A stretch of 52,309 nucleotides of DNA from an uncultured Collinsella sp. (lineage in GTDB: Bacteria; Actinomycetota; Coriobacteriia; Coriobacteriales; Coriobacteriaceae): assembly GCA_902470805.1 (NCBI GenBank), contig CABRHX010000016.1, forward strand, positions 1 to 52,309. Direction: 5' to 3'. Made by a program: the position numbers and the translations under genes. The notes beneath the pieces were generated by a model. The model worked only from the letters and a program-made list of their open reading frames with translations, made no database searches and was not told the DNA's origin. Shown here one piece after another: positions 1 through 8,227 of the stretch; position 1 is the first letter of the stretch, and each line of letters begins with the position of its first letter.

Positions 1-66
1 ATATCGTTGGGGCCAGGCCCGATTTTGCCTCTTGACAATGTCCTGCTCATATTAAAAGGAACGTTC

Positions 67-567
67 CTATCTGCCATCTACGCGCTTGGCCATCCAGACA
101 TGGGGCTGGCCCTCGTCTTCGTAATCTACCGGGGCGATTTGCGTGTAGCCCGCCTTTGCATAGAGCGGCAGCACGTATTCCTGCGCATGCAGCTTAATAA
201 GCTTAGCGCCGGCATCGCGTGCACACGAAGCACTGGCCTCGACGATCGCACTCGCCAGTCCGCGACGACGCATGCTCGGCAGCACAGCCACGCGCCCCAT
301 AATGTAGGTCTCCCCCGCCGCGACGCCTTCGTCCAAGTCGCACGCCGGCGACACCGGAGCCTCTGCGTCAGCCGCGCGCTCAAGCTCTTCGGGAAACACG
401 CGCGAGCAACCGGCAAGCTCGTCGTCTACATAGAGCGTCACATGAATGCAGTTCGGATCCTCGTCGATAGCGTCGAACTCATTCTCGTAGCCCTGCTCGT
501 CCATAAAAACGACGCGGCGCACCAACGCCGCGTCATCAAAGCATCCCGTCTTAAGTTGGATATCCAT
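67..567 (-). CDS. GNAT family N-acetyltransferase (ElaA/YjcF-like)
   Basis: A 166-residue cytoplasmic acetyl-CoA-dependent acyltransferase. The acetyl-CoA loop is visible as RRRGLAS after the beta strand MGRVAVLPS, and the C-terminus carries GYTQIAPVDYEDEGQPHVWM, which resembles the ending of ElaA/YjcF-type GNAT proteins. The substrate cannot be read from sequence. An upstream TTG at 585 is open, but the ATG at 567 has AAAGGG about 6 nt upstream and is preferred. It lies 39 bp downstream of the PHP phosphatase and may be the last gene of the polysaccharide-regulation operon. The stop codon overlaps a 12-bp perfect palindrome (positions 57-68). Confidence 0.8.
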   Translation of the reverse strand: MDIQLKTGCFDDAALVRRVVFMDEQGYENEFDAIDEDPNCIHVTLYVDDELAGCSRVFPEELERAADAEAPVSPACDLDEGVAAGETYIMGRVAVLPSMRRRGLASAIVEASASCARDAGAKLIKLHAQEYVLPLYAKAGYTQIAPVDYEDEGQPHVWMAKRVDGR

Positions 568-606
568 GGCTGCCCTTTCATTCAATGCGAACGTTAGGGA
601 CAGATT

Positions 607-1257
607 TTAGCGAAAATGAGCTCCGCGTACGCTAAACTTCGCGCGAGCCTTCGCCAGGCAGTCGTAATGACCCACGTTATGGGCATCGCTCGCGATGAAG
701 CTGTACAGGTTCTGATCGAACAGGCGCTGTGCCGGCTTTTTCTCGCGACCAAAGCGACCGCCGGCAATAAAGTCCGCCGAAGCCTGCAGCTTGCAGCCCA
801 TATCGACCAGGCGCTCCGCCACGCTTACATCCTTTTGAACCGCACGATAGCGCTCAGGATGAGCGATGATCACCTGGTAGCCACGGCACTGTAAATCGTA
901 AATCGTGTTCTCGTACTCTCTAAACGCATACGCATCGGCATGCGTCGAAAGCTCGAGCAGAAACTCGTTGGTCCCATCGAAATGCAAGTGCTCCGCGGCA
1001 TCGATACCAAGCTCAACGAGCTTTCGATGGTTGACCTCGAAGCCCATCTGGAGCGGAAAACCGTCAGCGTTATCACGCAGCAGTTCAAAGGCATCCCACA
1101 TCTTGTCGTAATCAAAATAGGGATCACGGCAGTGAGGAGTGCAAACGATTCTGGTTACACCGGCCCGCTTGGCAGCCTCGAGCATCGCCAAGCTCTCATC
1201 GAGATCGGCGGCGCCGTCGTCTACACCCGGCAAGATATGGCAATGAATGTCACGCAT
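607..1257 (-). CDS. cpsB: PHP-type tyrosine-protein phosphatase (CpsB/YwqE family)
   Basis: A 216-residue metal-dependent protein-tyrosine phosphatase of the PHP fold, expected to dephosphorylate the BY-kinase encoded just upstream. The N-terminal DIHCHILPGVDDGA is the hallmark metal-binding motif, followed by TPHCRDPYFDY, IIAHPERYRAV and the late SDAHNVGHY, together giving the usual His/Asp/Glu ligands. Length is a little short of the usual 240-255. It starts 17 bp after the kinase stop, so the two are almost certainly co-transcribed. In Gram-positive bacteria this pair controls capsule or exopolysaccharide polymerisation through cycles of tyrosine phosphorylation. Confidence 0.88.
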   Translation of the reverse strand: MRDIHCHILPGVDDGAADLDESLAMLEAAKRAGVTRIVCTPHCRDPYFDYDKMWDAFELLRDNADGFPLQMGFEVNHRKLVELGIDAAEHLHFDGTNEFLLELSTHADAYAFREYENTIYDLQCRGYQVIIAHPERYRAVQKDVSVAERLVDMGCKLQASADFIAGGRFGREKKPAQRLFDQNLYSFIASDAHNVGHYDCLAKARAKFSVRGAHFR

Positions 1258-1274
1258 AGGTCAGCCTTAATCAA

Positions 1275-2012
1275 CTAAACGTTTGCTCGGTTGGTGAAGA
1301 TGCCCTTTTTGGAAGTCCCCTGATCGTCGGAGCCCTTCTTCACCTTCTTACCGTCCTTGGTGTAGTAGGAGTAGTAGTACTCGCTGGTCTCGGTCTCGCA
1401 GTAGTTCATAACGGTACCGATGAGCTTGACCTTTTCGGACTTCTTAAGCTGGCCGATAGCGTTGAGTGCCTCCTCGCGCTTGGTGAAGTCCTCGCGCACC
1501 ACGAACAGCGTGCCGTCGGTCAGACTTGCGATCTCGGCAGCATCGATGAAGGTGCCGACCGGGGGAGCATCAAAGATGACGTACTGAAACTTAGCGGACA
1601 GTGCCTTTACCAGCTTGGCAAAGCGGTGAGAGACGATGATGTCAGCAGGATTGGGAATATGCGGCTCGGCATCGAGGAAGTAGAAGTTCTTCTGACCCGT
1701 CTCGACAATTGCCTGGTCAATGGAGATCTGCTCGGAAAGAACCGCATAGAGTCCGCCGCGCGAACGAACGCCGAGCATATCGGAAAGGGACCTGCGGCGC
1801 ATATCGGCCTCAACCAGGAGCACGGACTTGCCACTCGTGGCAATTGCCTGAGCAAGGTTAATGGAAACCGTAGACTTGCCCTCGTTGGGAATCGAGGAGG
1901 TAACGGTGATGGTGCGAATGGGGTCGTCCACGCTCGCAAAGCGGATGTTGGCCAGAAGGGTCTTGGCGGCATTCTGTACAACGAGCTTATCGGTGTTCTT
2001 TGCCTTAGCCAT
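1275..2012 (-). CDS. cpsD: CpsD/CapB-type tyrosine kinase (BY-kinase)
   Basis: A 245-residue cytoplasmic P-loop tyrosine autokinase. Walker A is SSIPNEGKSTVSINLAQ near residue 40, Walker A' is LLVEADMRRRSL near residue 68, and Walker B is VIFDAPPVGTF near residue 145. The C-terminus has the expected autophosphorylation cluster, SEYYYSYY. It begins 2 bp after the stop of the membrane chain-length protein that normally acts as its activator. No glycosyltransferases or polymerase are adjacent, so the trio is a regulatory block separated from its biosynthesis genes, at least within this window. Confidence 0.88.
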   Translation of the reverse strand: MAKAKNTDKLVVQNAAKTLLANIRFASVDDPIRTITVTSSIPNEGKSTVSINLAQAIATSGKSVLLVEADMRRRSLSDMLGVRSRGGLYAVLSEQISIDQAIVETGQKNFYFLDAEPHIPNPADIIVSHRFAKLVKALSAKFQYVIFDAPPVGTFIDAAEIASLTDGTLFVVREDFTKREEALNAIGQLKKSEKVKLIGTVMNYCETETSEYYYSYYTKDGKKVKKGSDDQGTSKKGIFTNRANV

Positions 2013-2014
2013 GC

Positions 2015-2671
2015 CTATTTACCACCTTTCATAGCCGGAATTCGGCCAACAACGGGAATGCCCAGGAGCTCTTCTGCCTCTTCGGCACCGCGGATGCGGG
2101 TGTTGAGCATGTCTGCCAAAACGACATAGGCAACTGCGATAAAGATGCCCGCGAGGAACGCGACAGCAACGTACAGCATACGCTTGGGGCCGCTGGGGGC
2201 TTCGGGGGTCTTAGCCTCGTCGATAACGTTGATGCTCTGGGCAGCGCCGACGTTCTGAGCGACCGTACTCACCGAGCTAGCTATGGCCTTTGCGACCTTA
2301 GCCGTCTCCTTGGCATCGGTGCCGGTAACCGAAAGCGTAATGACACGCGTGGTGGTCTCGGAGGAAACAGACACCTTGTAGTCATCCAGATCGGTGAGGC
2401 CCAGTTCCTTGGCGGCGCCGCTCTTAACGCTATCGCTATCCAGCAGCGTGGCGATATCGTTGGAAAGCATCTGGCTCGCCGAGAGATCGTTGTAGCTCAT
2501 CTGACCGCTATCGTCAGTCTTGGCGAGAATGTACATGCTCGTCGTCGCGGTATAGGTGTTGTCCATCGCAGCGAAGGACACGATGCCCATGGCGATCGCG
2601 CAGACCACCGGAAGGGTGATGACCAGCTTGAGGTGCTTTTTGAGCAGCTGGAACAGTTCGAGAAGGGTCAT
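2015..2671 (-). CDS. cpsC: Polysaccharide chain-length determinant (Wzz/CpsC/YveK-like)
   Basis: A 218-residue membrane protein with a transmembrane segment near residues 18-36 (LVITLPVVCAIAMGIVSFAA), an external domain of about 130 residues, and a second segment near 165-188 (MLYVAVAFLAGIFIAVAYVV). A Pro-rich stretch (TPEAPSGPKR) precedes TM2, as in Wzz proteins. In Gram-positive systems this protein anchors and activates the separate BY-kinase and sets polymer length. First gene of the operon; a TTGGTC/TAACAT promoter lies just upstream. The start ATG has GAAAGG about 8 nt before it. Confidence 0.85.
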   Translation of the reverse strand: MTLLELFQLLKKHLKLVITLPVVCAIAMGIVSFAAMDNTYTATTSMYILAKTDDSGQMSYNDLSASQMLSNDIATLLDSDSVKSGAAKELGLTDLDDYKVSVSSETTTRVITLSVTGTDAKETAKVAKAIASSVSTVAQNVGAAQSINVIDEAKTPEAPSGPKRMLYVAVAFLAGIFIAVAYVVLADMLNTRIRGAEEAEELLGIPVVGRIPAMKGGK

Positions 2672-2718
2672 GCAGCTTGCCTTTCATTTCCCCAGTTCGG
2701 ATTGACAAAACTGTCCGT

Positions 2719-2747
2719 ATGTTATCGCATCTTTTTACCGAGACCAA
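2719..2747 (-). promoter_or_regulatory. Candidate promoter of the cpsC-cpsD-cpsB operon
   Basis: On the minus strand a -35 TTGGTC (2747-2742) and a -10 TAACAT (2724-2719) are separated by exactly 17 bp, about 50 bp before the cpsC start. This is inferred from consensus only. Confidence 0.4.
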
Positions 2748-2814
2748 ACTCTATACATAAGAAACAGCCTCTACGGTAAAAATGCCGGAAGCGTCCGTAA
2801 AATTGCGCAACAAC

Positions 2815-2845
2815 AACGCCGCACCCGAAAGACAGATGCGGCGTT
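2815..2845 (-). terminator. Terminator after phoR
   Basis: Stem AACGCCGCA pairs with TGCGGCGTT (2815-2823 with 2837-2845). On the minus strand it is followed by GTTGTTGTT, a weak U-rich tract. It lies about 25 bp beyond the kinase stop codon and separates the pho genes from the cps operon. Confidence 0.6.
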
Positions 2846-2870
2846 CACGTCAATATCCATATCGTTGCCG

Positions 2871-4295
2871 CTACGCAAACGGCTCGTCCTGCTGCACGGG
2901 AAACGTCACCGTAATGGTGGTTCCCACGCCCAATTCGCTCGACAAATCAATGACAGCATGATGGTACAGGGCGGCATGCTTGACAATGGCAAGCCCCAGG
3001 CCAGTTCCGCCACGCGCCTTTGACCTACTCTTGTCCACGCGATAGAACCGCTCAAACACCTTGCCCTGCTCTTCGGGCGCGATGCCGATTCCCGTGTCGG
3101 CAACCGCGAGGAACGGATGGCCCTCGTCGTTGGTACCGCACTGCAGCGTAACCGTACCGCCGGGTCGGTTGTAGCGGATGGCGTTGCTTGCCAGATTATA
3201 GATGAGCTCGTCGATCAAGCGGGACACGCCTTCGATGACCACGGGGCCGGTTTCATGACTTATCGTCACATTTGCCTGACGGGCGACCTGTTCAAGGCGC
3301 TGTTCAACCGCGTAGATGGCACGCGAAAGCTCAATGGGCTCCGTAGAGCCGATGGGCACTGCCTCGCCCTCGGTCGCACGCTCAGCCTCATCCAAGTTGG
3401 AAAGCGTGAGGATATCGTTAACGAGCGCCGCCAGACGGCCCGCCTCGCGATAGATGCGACCGCCAAAGTTGCGCAGGTCATCCTCGCCCTCGACCATGCC
3501 ATTTGCGATGAGCTCGGCATAGCCCGAAATCGCCGTGAGCGGCGTCTTGAGCTCATGGGTGATATTTGCCGTGAACTCGCGGCGCATACGGTCGTTGTCC
3601 GCCAGCACTGCCATCTGGCGCTTGAGCTCTTGACGTTGCGACTCAATACGCTCAAGCATGGGGACCATCTCGGCGTAAGCGTGTTCGTAGCTGCGGCGAG
3701 GATGATCCAGATCCACCTCCTGCAGCGGTGCGATGATGGCTCGAGATTCACGGCGCGCCAGGAAAAACGAAAGCACCGCGCCCGCAGCCGCGATAAGCAG
3801 CATCGGAGCCACGAGCGAGAGCAAGATAGCCGCAACGCCGGGCTGAGCCTGTGCCAAGCGAACAACCTGGCCGTTATCAAGCCGGACAGCGCGATACAGC
3901 ATGATTTCGTCGAGCGTGGAACTCGAACGCTCCGCAGAGCCCGTGCCGCTCTCGAGAGCCTCGATAACCTCAGGGCGATCGCCGTGATTGGGCAACATGG
4001 CAGGCGAGGCCTCGTTGTCGTAGGCAACCGACCCGTCATGGTTGATCAGCGTGATACGCAAGCCCTCGCGATCGAGACTGCGCAAGAACGCAATGGGCTC
4101 CTGCTGCTCGTTGAGGGCGGCGGCAATGAGTTCGGTTTCTTGCGAAAGGTTGGCACTCGTGGCGTCTGCCAGGGTATTTTGCACAAAGAACGCGCCGAGC
4201 ACCGTAAAGGCCAAAATGACCGCCATGGCACAGACGAAAATCGTCGCAAAAACGCGGTGCGACAGCGTGTGTTTTCCCTGGGGGGCAAAGACCAC
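2871..4295 (-). CDS. phoR: PhoR-type sensor histidine kinase
   Basis: A 474-residue membrane sensor kinase with a GTG start (GGAGG 8 nt upstream). TM1 spans about residues 14-37 and TM2 about 165-190, enclosing an external sensor region. The H-box HELKTPLTAISGYAELI sits near residue 245. The ATPase domain shows the N-box NLASNAIRYNRPGG, DTGIGI, FERFYRVDKS and GGTGLGLAIVKH. It follows the response regulator by a few bases, with the regulator's stop codon inside its leader, so they are translationally linked. The pstB neighbour suggests phosphate sensing; the domain order fits PhoR, but no PAS domain is obvious. Confidence 0.8.
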   Translation of the reverse strand: MVFAPQGKHTLSHRVFATIFVCAMAVILAFTVLGAFFVQNTLADATSANLSQETELIAAALNEQQEPIAFLRSLDREGLRITLINHDGSVAYDNEASPAMLPNHGDRPEVIEALESGTGSAERSSSTLDEIMLYRAVRLDNGQVVRLAQAQPGVAAILLSLVAPMLLIAAAGAVLSFFLARRESRAIIAPLQEVDLDHPRRSYEHAYAEMVPMLERIESQRQELKRQMAVLADNDRMRREFTANITHELKTPLTAISGYAELIANGMVEGEDDLRNFGGRIYREAGRLAALVNDILTLSNLDEAERATEGEAVPIGSTEPIELSRAIYAVEQRLEQVARQANVTISHETGPVVIEGVSRLIDELIYNLASNAIRYNRPGGTVTLQCGTNDEGHPFLAVADTGIGIAPEEQGKVFERFYRVDKSRSKARGGTGLGLAIVKHAALYHHAVIDLSSELGVGTTITVTFPVQQDEPFA

Positions 4296-4298
4296 GGG

Positions 4299-5027
4299 TT
4301 ACTCCTCCGATGCGGTGGCCGCGGCGTCGTCACCTTCGGCACCATCATCGGCCGAAGGCTCGGCCAGGCGGTAGCCCACGCCACGTACGGTCTCGATGGC
4401 GCTGGCATGCTCGCCCAGTTTTTGACGAAGCGTCTGCACGTGCACGTCAACGGTGCGCGAACCGCCGTCGAAGTCCCAGCCCCATACGCTCTGCAGCAAC
4501 GACTCGCGGGTAAAGACCACGCCGGGCTTGCGCATGAGGTACTCGAGCAGGTCGAACTCGCGCAGGGTGAGCTTGAGCGGCTCGCCGGCAACAGTTACCT
4601 CGCGGTGGCTGGGCGAAAGCACGATATCGCCCACGCTCAGTACATCGCTCGCCTGCTTGACCATGCCGCCGCGGCGCAGCAGTGCACGGCAGCGGCTGGC
4701 AAGCTCCATAAGCGAGAACGGCTTGGTCAGATAGTCGTCGGCACCGCCGTCAAGCGCCATGACCTTGTCGAGCTCGGTGTCCTTGGCGGTGAGCATCATG
4801 ATGGGCACCGTCGCCGTCAGGCGATCGGCGCGCAGGCGGCGCATAATCGCCAGGCCATCGGTATCAGGCAGCATGATGTCGAGCAGCACAGCATCGGGCA
4901 CCCGTCGCGCCACGGCAGCTTTAAACTCGCCATCGCACGAAAAACCTTCGGCCTCGATTCCCTGCTTGCGCAGCGCGTAGACCGTCAAATCCCTGATGTT
5001 GTCATCGTCCTCGACGTAATAAATCAT
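4299..5027 (-). CDS. phoB: PhoB/RegX3-type response regulator
   Basis: A 242-residue OmpR/PhoB-family transcription factor. The receiver domain (residues 1-115) has the acidic pocket EDDD, the phosphoacceptor Asp in AVLLDIMLPDTDG, Thr in MLTAKD and Lys in YLTKPFS. The C-terminal winged helix spans about 130-225, with LTLREFDLLEYLM and the wing ending VRGVGYRLAE. An acidic, Ala-rich tail follows. AAGGGG precedes the ATG. It lies between pstB and phoR, supporting control of phosphate uptake. Confidence 0.83.
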   Translation of the reverse strand: MIYYVEDDDNIRDLTVYALRKQGIEAEGFSCDGEFKAAVARRVPDAVLLDIMLPDTDGLAIMRRLRADRLTATVPIMMLTAKDTELDKVMALDGGADDYLTKPFSLMELASRCRALLRRGGMVKQASDVLSVGDIVLSPSHREVTVAGEPLKLTLREFDLLEYLMRKPGVVFTRESLLQSVWGWDFDGGSRTVDVHVQTLRQKLGEHASAIETVRGVGYRLAEPSADDGAEGDDAAATASEE

Positions 5028-5091
5028 GTTGAACCCCTTTGCGGCCGGTATGACCGCATCTTAACCCTAAAGGCGCCTGTACTAGATAGTA

Positions 5092-5967
5092 TCAGCCAAA
5101 ACGACCCGTCAAATAATCCGCCGTGCGCGGATCGGTCGGATTTTTGAAGAGCTGGGCGGTGGGCGCATGCTCAACCAGCTCGCCCAGCAAGAAGAACGCG
5201 ACCGAGTCGGAAATGCGAGCGGCCTGCTGCATGTTGTGCGTAACGACCACCAACGTGCAAGTCTCCTTGAGCTCGCAGGCTAGCTGCTCGACCACCAGCG
5301 TCGACACGGGATCGAGGGCGCTCGTGGGCTCATCCATCAGCAGAATATCGGGCTGCACGGCCAGCGCTCGGGCGATACAAAGGCGCTGCTGCTGGCCGCC
5401 CGAAAGGCCCAAGCCCGACTCTTTGAGCTTGTCCTTGACCTCGTCCCACAGCGCGGCGCGGCGCAGGGAGTCCTCGACCAGCTCATCGAGCACGGCGCGA
5501 TCGCGCACGCCCATGCCGCGCGGACCATAGGCCACGTTGTCGTAGATGCTCATGGGAAACGGGTTGGGGCGCTGGAAGACCATGCCCACGCGCTGGCGCA
5601 GGCGGCAGATGTCGTAATCGCCCAGGATATCCTGGCCGTCGAGCGCAATCTTGCCCTCGATACGGCAATCCTTGATGCCGTCGTTCATGCGGTTAAAGCA
5701 GCGCAGCAGCGTGGACTTTCCGCAGCCCGAAGGCCCGATGAACGAGGTAATCTGCTTGTCGCGGATCTTGATATTCACGTCCTTGAGCGCATGATGGTCG
5801 CCATAGAACAGGTCGAGGCCCTCGACGTCGATGCGCGTCGGCGAGGCGGCAAGATCCTCTGCCGTGGGGCGAGTCGCATCCCCAACCTCGCGCTCGTGCG
5901 CGGCCTCGGCCTGCGCTTCCATGAGTTCTTCAAGCTCCGTGGGCTCCACAGCCGCAGCAGCCGTCAT
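5092..5967 (-). CDS. pstB: Phosphate ABC transporter ATP-binding protein
   Basis: A 291-residue ATPase of the PstSCAB phosphate importer. Walker A is GPSGCGKSTLLR, the signature is LSGGQQQRLCIARALA, Walker B is ILLMDEPTSALDP, and the switch His is in VVVTHNMQQA. The motif FQRPNPFPMSIYDNVAYGPR is typical of PstB. It has about 35 extra N-terminal residues compared with usual PstB. A GTG at 5982 is open, but GGAGG is optimally spaced for the ATG at 5967 and overlaps the GTG. No pstS, pstC, pstA or phoU lies beside it; the upstream gene is an unrelated kinase and downstream are phoB and phoR. Confidence 0.9.
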   Translation of the reverse strand: MTAAAAVEPTELEELMEAQAEAAHEREVGDATRPTAEDLAASPTRIDVEGLDLFYGDHHALKDVNIKIRDKQITSFIGPSGCGKSTLLRCFNRMNDGIKDCRIEGKIALDGQDILGDYDICRLRQRVGMVFQRPNPFPMSIYDNVAYGPRGMGVRDRAVLDELVEDSLRRAALWDEVKDKLKESGLGLSGGQQQRLCIARALAVQPDILLMDEPTSALDPVSTLVVEQLACELKETCTLVVVTHNMQQAARISDSVAFFLLGELVEHAPTAQLFKNPTDPRTADYLTGRFG

Positions 5968-6043
5968 ACCGCATACCTCCACATCGATATCAATTCAGCA
6001 GTATCGATAGTAGAAATCGCGGCTCATATGCACGTGAGCGCAT

Positions 6044-6060
6044 TGTCAAGTGTTTGTAAG
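6044..6060 (-). promoter_or_regulatory. Candidate Pho box / -35 region of pstB
   Basis: On the minus strand CTTACA-N5-TTGACA (6060-6055 and 6049-6044) gives two direct hexamers with an 11-bp period. This matches the TTHACA-N5 repeat recognised by Bacillus PhoP, apart from the first base. The second hexamer is also a perfect -35. It sits between the upstream kinase stop and pstB, giving pstB its own phosphate-responsive promoter. The assignment is an inference from consensus. Confidence 0.4.
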
Positions 6061-6070
6061 GGCACGCTGG

Positions 6071-7309
6071 CTATGCGGCGGGCAGCTCGATGGTGAATAT
6101 CGTGTGTTCGGGCGTCGATTCACATGCAACGGTACCGCCGTGTGCCGCGATGATCTCCTTGGCAATAGCAAGGCCCAGACCGGCACCACCGCGATTGGTC
6201 GCACGCGCCGCATCCAGGCGATAGAACTTCTCAAAGATCACCTTGAGCTTAGCCGCAGGGATAGGATCGCCCTGATTGATAAAGCGAACGCGCACGCCGC
6301 CATCGTCTTGGCGCCCGGCCTCAATCGTGATAGTCGAGCCCTCATAGCTATAGGCGACGGCGTTTTTCATGATGTTGTTGAACACGCGAGCCATCTTGTC
6401 GCCATCCACGAGCACCGTCAGGTCCTCGTGGATATCAACTTGGGCTTCCTTATGCTGCTCGTTGAGGATGGGATAGAACTCGTCAGCCACCTGAGCCAGC
6501 AGCAACCCCAGATCAACATAGCCGCGCGTGAGCACGATATCGTGGAAGTCAAAGCGTGTGATATCGAAGAACTCTTCGATGAGTGCATCGAGCCGGTGCG
6601 CCTTGTCGAGAGCCACGCCCGTAAAGTGCGCACGTTGCTCAACCGGCAGCTCAGGAGCCTCTTGCAGCAGCGAAAGATAGCCCACCACACTGGCAAGCGG
6701 GGTGCGTAGGTCATGTGCCAAGTACGTGACCAGATCGTCCTTGCGATGCGACTCGTCACGCAAGGCCTGTTGCACCTTGCGCTCACGGTCACGCACGCGG
6801 TTAAGGGCGCCCTCGACCTCCAAGAAGTCGCCGTCGATGTTGTCCCAGGTGTCGGGGTGATCGATCAGGCGATCTTGAATACGAGCGGCCAGCACACAAT
6901 CGGCATGCTGCTCGCCCTGTTCGTAGCCCTGGTAGTACAGGGCGCGGCCACACAAGAACAGCACGCACGCGGCAAGCGCCAGCACAAAGCCAAGCATGTT
7001 GAATACAAAGCCGGCATCGAACAGCACCGGCCCTTCGATGCCGCCGAGCGCCATGGCGCCAATCGCCAACGTCATGGCCCACGCGGCGCCGCCAATCACC
7101 ATGCAGCGGCGCACGATCTCAAATCGATCGATCAGCAAAAAGCCGGCAAGCAGCACCGTCAAGATTCCGGCGATGTTGTCGATGCCAATCAGCAGCAGGC
7201 TCAGCAAAAAGAGCAGCACCGTTGCAAGTGCGCGGTTGTCGACGACCGACCTCACGTATTCAAAGAGCCGATCGGGTACCTCGAATGCCTGCCTATCGTC
7301 TTTTGTCAT
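6071..7309 (-). CDS. VanS-like sensor histidine kinase with four membrane segments
   Basis: A 412-residue sensor kinase. The N-terminal third has about four closely spaced hydrophobic segments (residues 25-140) and almost no external loop, unlike classical VanS, which has two segments and an outer domain. A short linker leads to the H-box YLAHDLRTPLASVVGYLSLL, which is characteristic of the VanS subgroup, with His near residue 199. Then come NNIMKNAVAYSYEG, FYRLDAARATNRGGAGLGLAIAKE and the C-terminus. The ATG at 7309 has GGGGAA 6 nt upstream, better than the GTG at 7315. It is co-transcribed with the VanR-like regulator 25 bp upstream. Confidence 0.78.
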   Translation of the reverse strand: MTKDDRQAFEVPDRLFEYVRSVVDNRALATVLLFLLSLLLIGIDNIAGILTVLLAGFLLIDRFEIVRRCMVIGGAAWAMTLAIGAMALGGIEGPVLFDAGFVFNMLGFVLALAACVLFLCGRALYYQGYEQGEQHADCVLAARIQDRLIDHPDTWDNIDGDFLEVEGALNRVRDRERKVQQALRDESHRKDDLVTYLAHDLRTPLASVVGYLSLLQEAPELPVEQRAHFTGVALDKAHRLDALIEEFFDITRFDFHDIVLTRGYVDLGLLLAQVADEFYPILNEQHKEAQVDIHEDLTVLVDGDKMARVFNNIMKNAVAYSYEGSTITIEAGRQDDGGVRVRFINQGDPIPAAKLKVIFEKFYRLDAARATNRGGAGLGLAIAKEIIAAHGGTVACESTPEHTIFTIELPAA

Positions 7310-7334
7310 ATCCACTTCCCCACCATCAAAGGCG

Positions 7335-8030
7335 CTATTCGATGATGTAGCCGACGCCCCAGACGTTTTTGATAAAGCGTGGCTTTTGTGCGTCGTCGCC
7401 GATTTTTTCGCGCAAGTGGCGAATGTGCACCATCACCGTATTGTTGGAGCCGGGCATAAAATCCTCGCTCCACACCGCGCGGAACAGGTCCTCCACGGCC
7501 ACCACGCTGCCGCGATGCTCGACCAGATACAGCAAGATTGAATACTCGGTGGGTGTGAGGCGTACCGGTGCACCGTCCACCGTCACGGAACGAGCGTCGC
7601 GGTTGATCTCCAAGCCGTCGAGCTGAATGGTCGGCGACTCGGCCGCCTGTGCACGGCTACCGTAGCTGGTGTAGCGGCGAAGCTGAGCGTGCACGCGCGC
7701 GATGAGCTCCAGCGGACGGAACGGCTTAACCACGTAATCGTCCGCGCCAAGCGAAAGGCCCTCGATCTTGTCTTGCTGGGCATCGCGCGCCGTCAGCATG
7801 ATCACAGGATAGGTATGGCTGGAACGGATCGTACGCAGCAGCTCAAACCCATCGATATCGGGCAGCATGACATCCAGCAGCGCCAGATCGAACTCCTGCT
7901 CCAAAATCGCCTTGGCAGCATCGGCCCCGCTATAGGCAATCTGGACATCAAAGCCCTCTTTTGTAAGGTAGATACCAACCAAGTCGGCGATGGCCTTTTC
8001 GTCATCAACTACCAAAATGCGCTCGTTCAT
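7335..8030 (-). CDS. VanR-like response regulator (OmpR family)
   Basis: A 231-residue transcription factor. The receiver has DDE (residues 9-11), phosphoacceptor Asp in LALLDVMLPDIDGFELL, MLTARDAQQDK and DDYVVKPFRPLEL. The DNA-binding winged helix occupies about 130-231 and ends VWGVGYIIE. LTPTEYSILLYLVEHRG resembles VanR. AGGAG lies 6 nt before the ATG. It is divergent from a D,D-carboxypeptidase gene, a plausible target, with about 200 bp between the two starts. No van ligase or van dehydrogenase genes are present, so this is a cell-wall regulator rather than evidence for glycopeptide resistance. Confidence 0.78.
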   Translation of the reverse strand: MNERILVVDDEKAIADLVGIYLTKEGFDVQIAYSGADAAKAILEQEFDLALLDVMLPDIDGFELLRTIRSSHTYPVIMLTARDAQQDKIEGLSLGADDYVVKPFRPLELIARVHAQLRRYTSYGSRAQAAESPTIQLDGLEINRDARSVTVDGAPVRLTPTEYSILLYLVEHRGSVVAVEDLFRAVWSEDFMPGSNNTVMVHIRHLREKIGDDAQKPRFIKNVWGVGYIIE

Positions 8031-8182
8031 GCGTGCTCCTCTCGCGCTCCATTATGCCCGAGGCGACGCACGCCACACACAACAAGCGTGGGTGATTAAG
8101 TCGGCCTTAAGCACCCTTGTGCCCATCCAGGCGCGGATGTGGGCCACGCACGCACGCGATGATCGCCGACGCCGGCAAACGA

Positions 8183-8188
8183 TATACT
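8183..8188 (+). promoter_or_regulatory. -10 element of the carboxypeptidase gene
   Basis: TATACT at 8183-8188 would start transcription near 8195, upstream of the GTG at 8228 but downstream of the other in-frame ATGs (8117, 8159). This supports the GTG start. No good -35 is seen, which is compatible with an activator such as the adjacent VanR-like protein. Confidence 0.4.
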
Positions 8189-8227
8189 CTAGTTCCAGAA
8201 GAGACCATCCCGTCGAAAGCGAAATCC

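Noticed and set aside
3117..5147. 676-residue open frame on the plus strand
   Set aside because: It lies antisense to phoR and phoB, which have full motifs; its sequence is Arg/His/Ala-rich with no domain.
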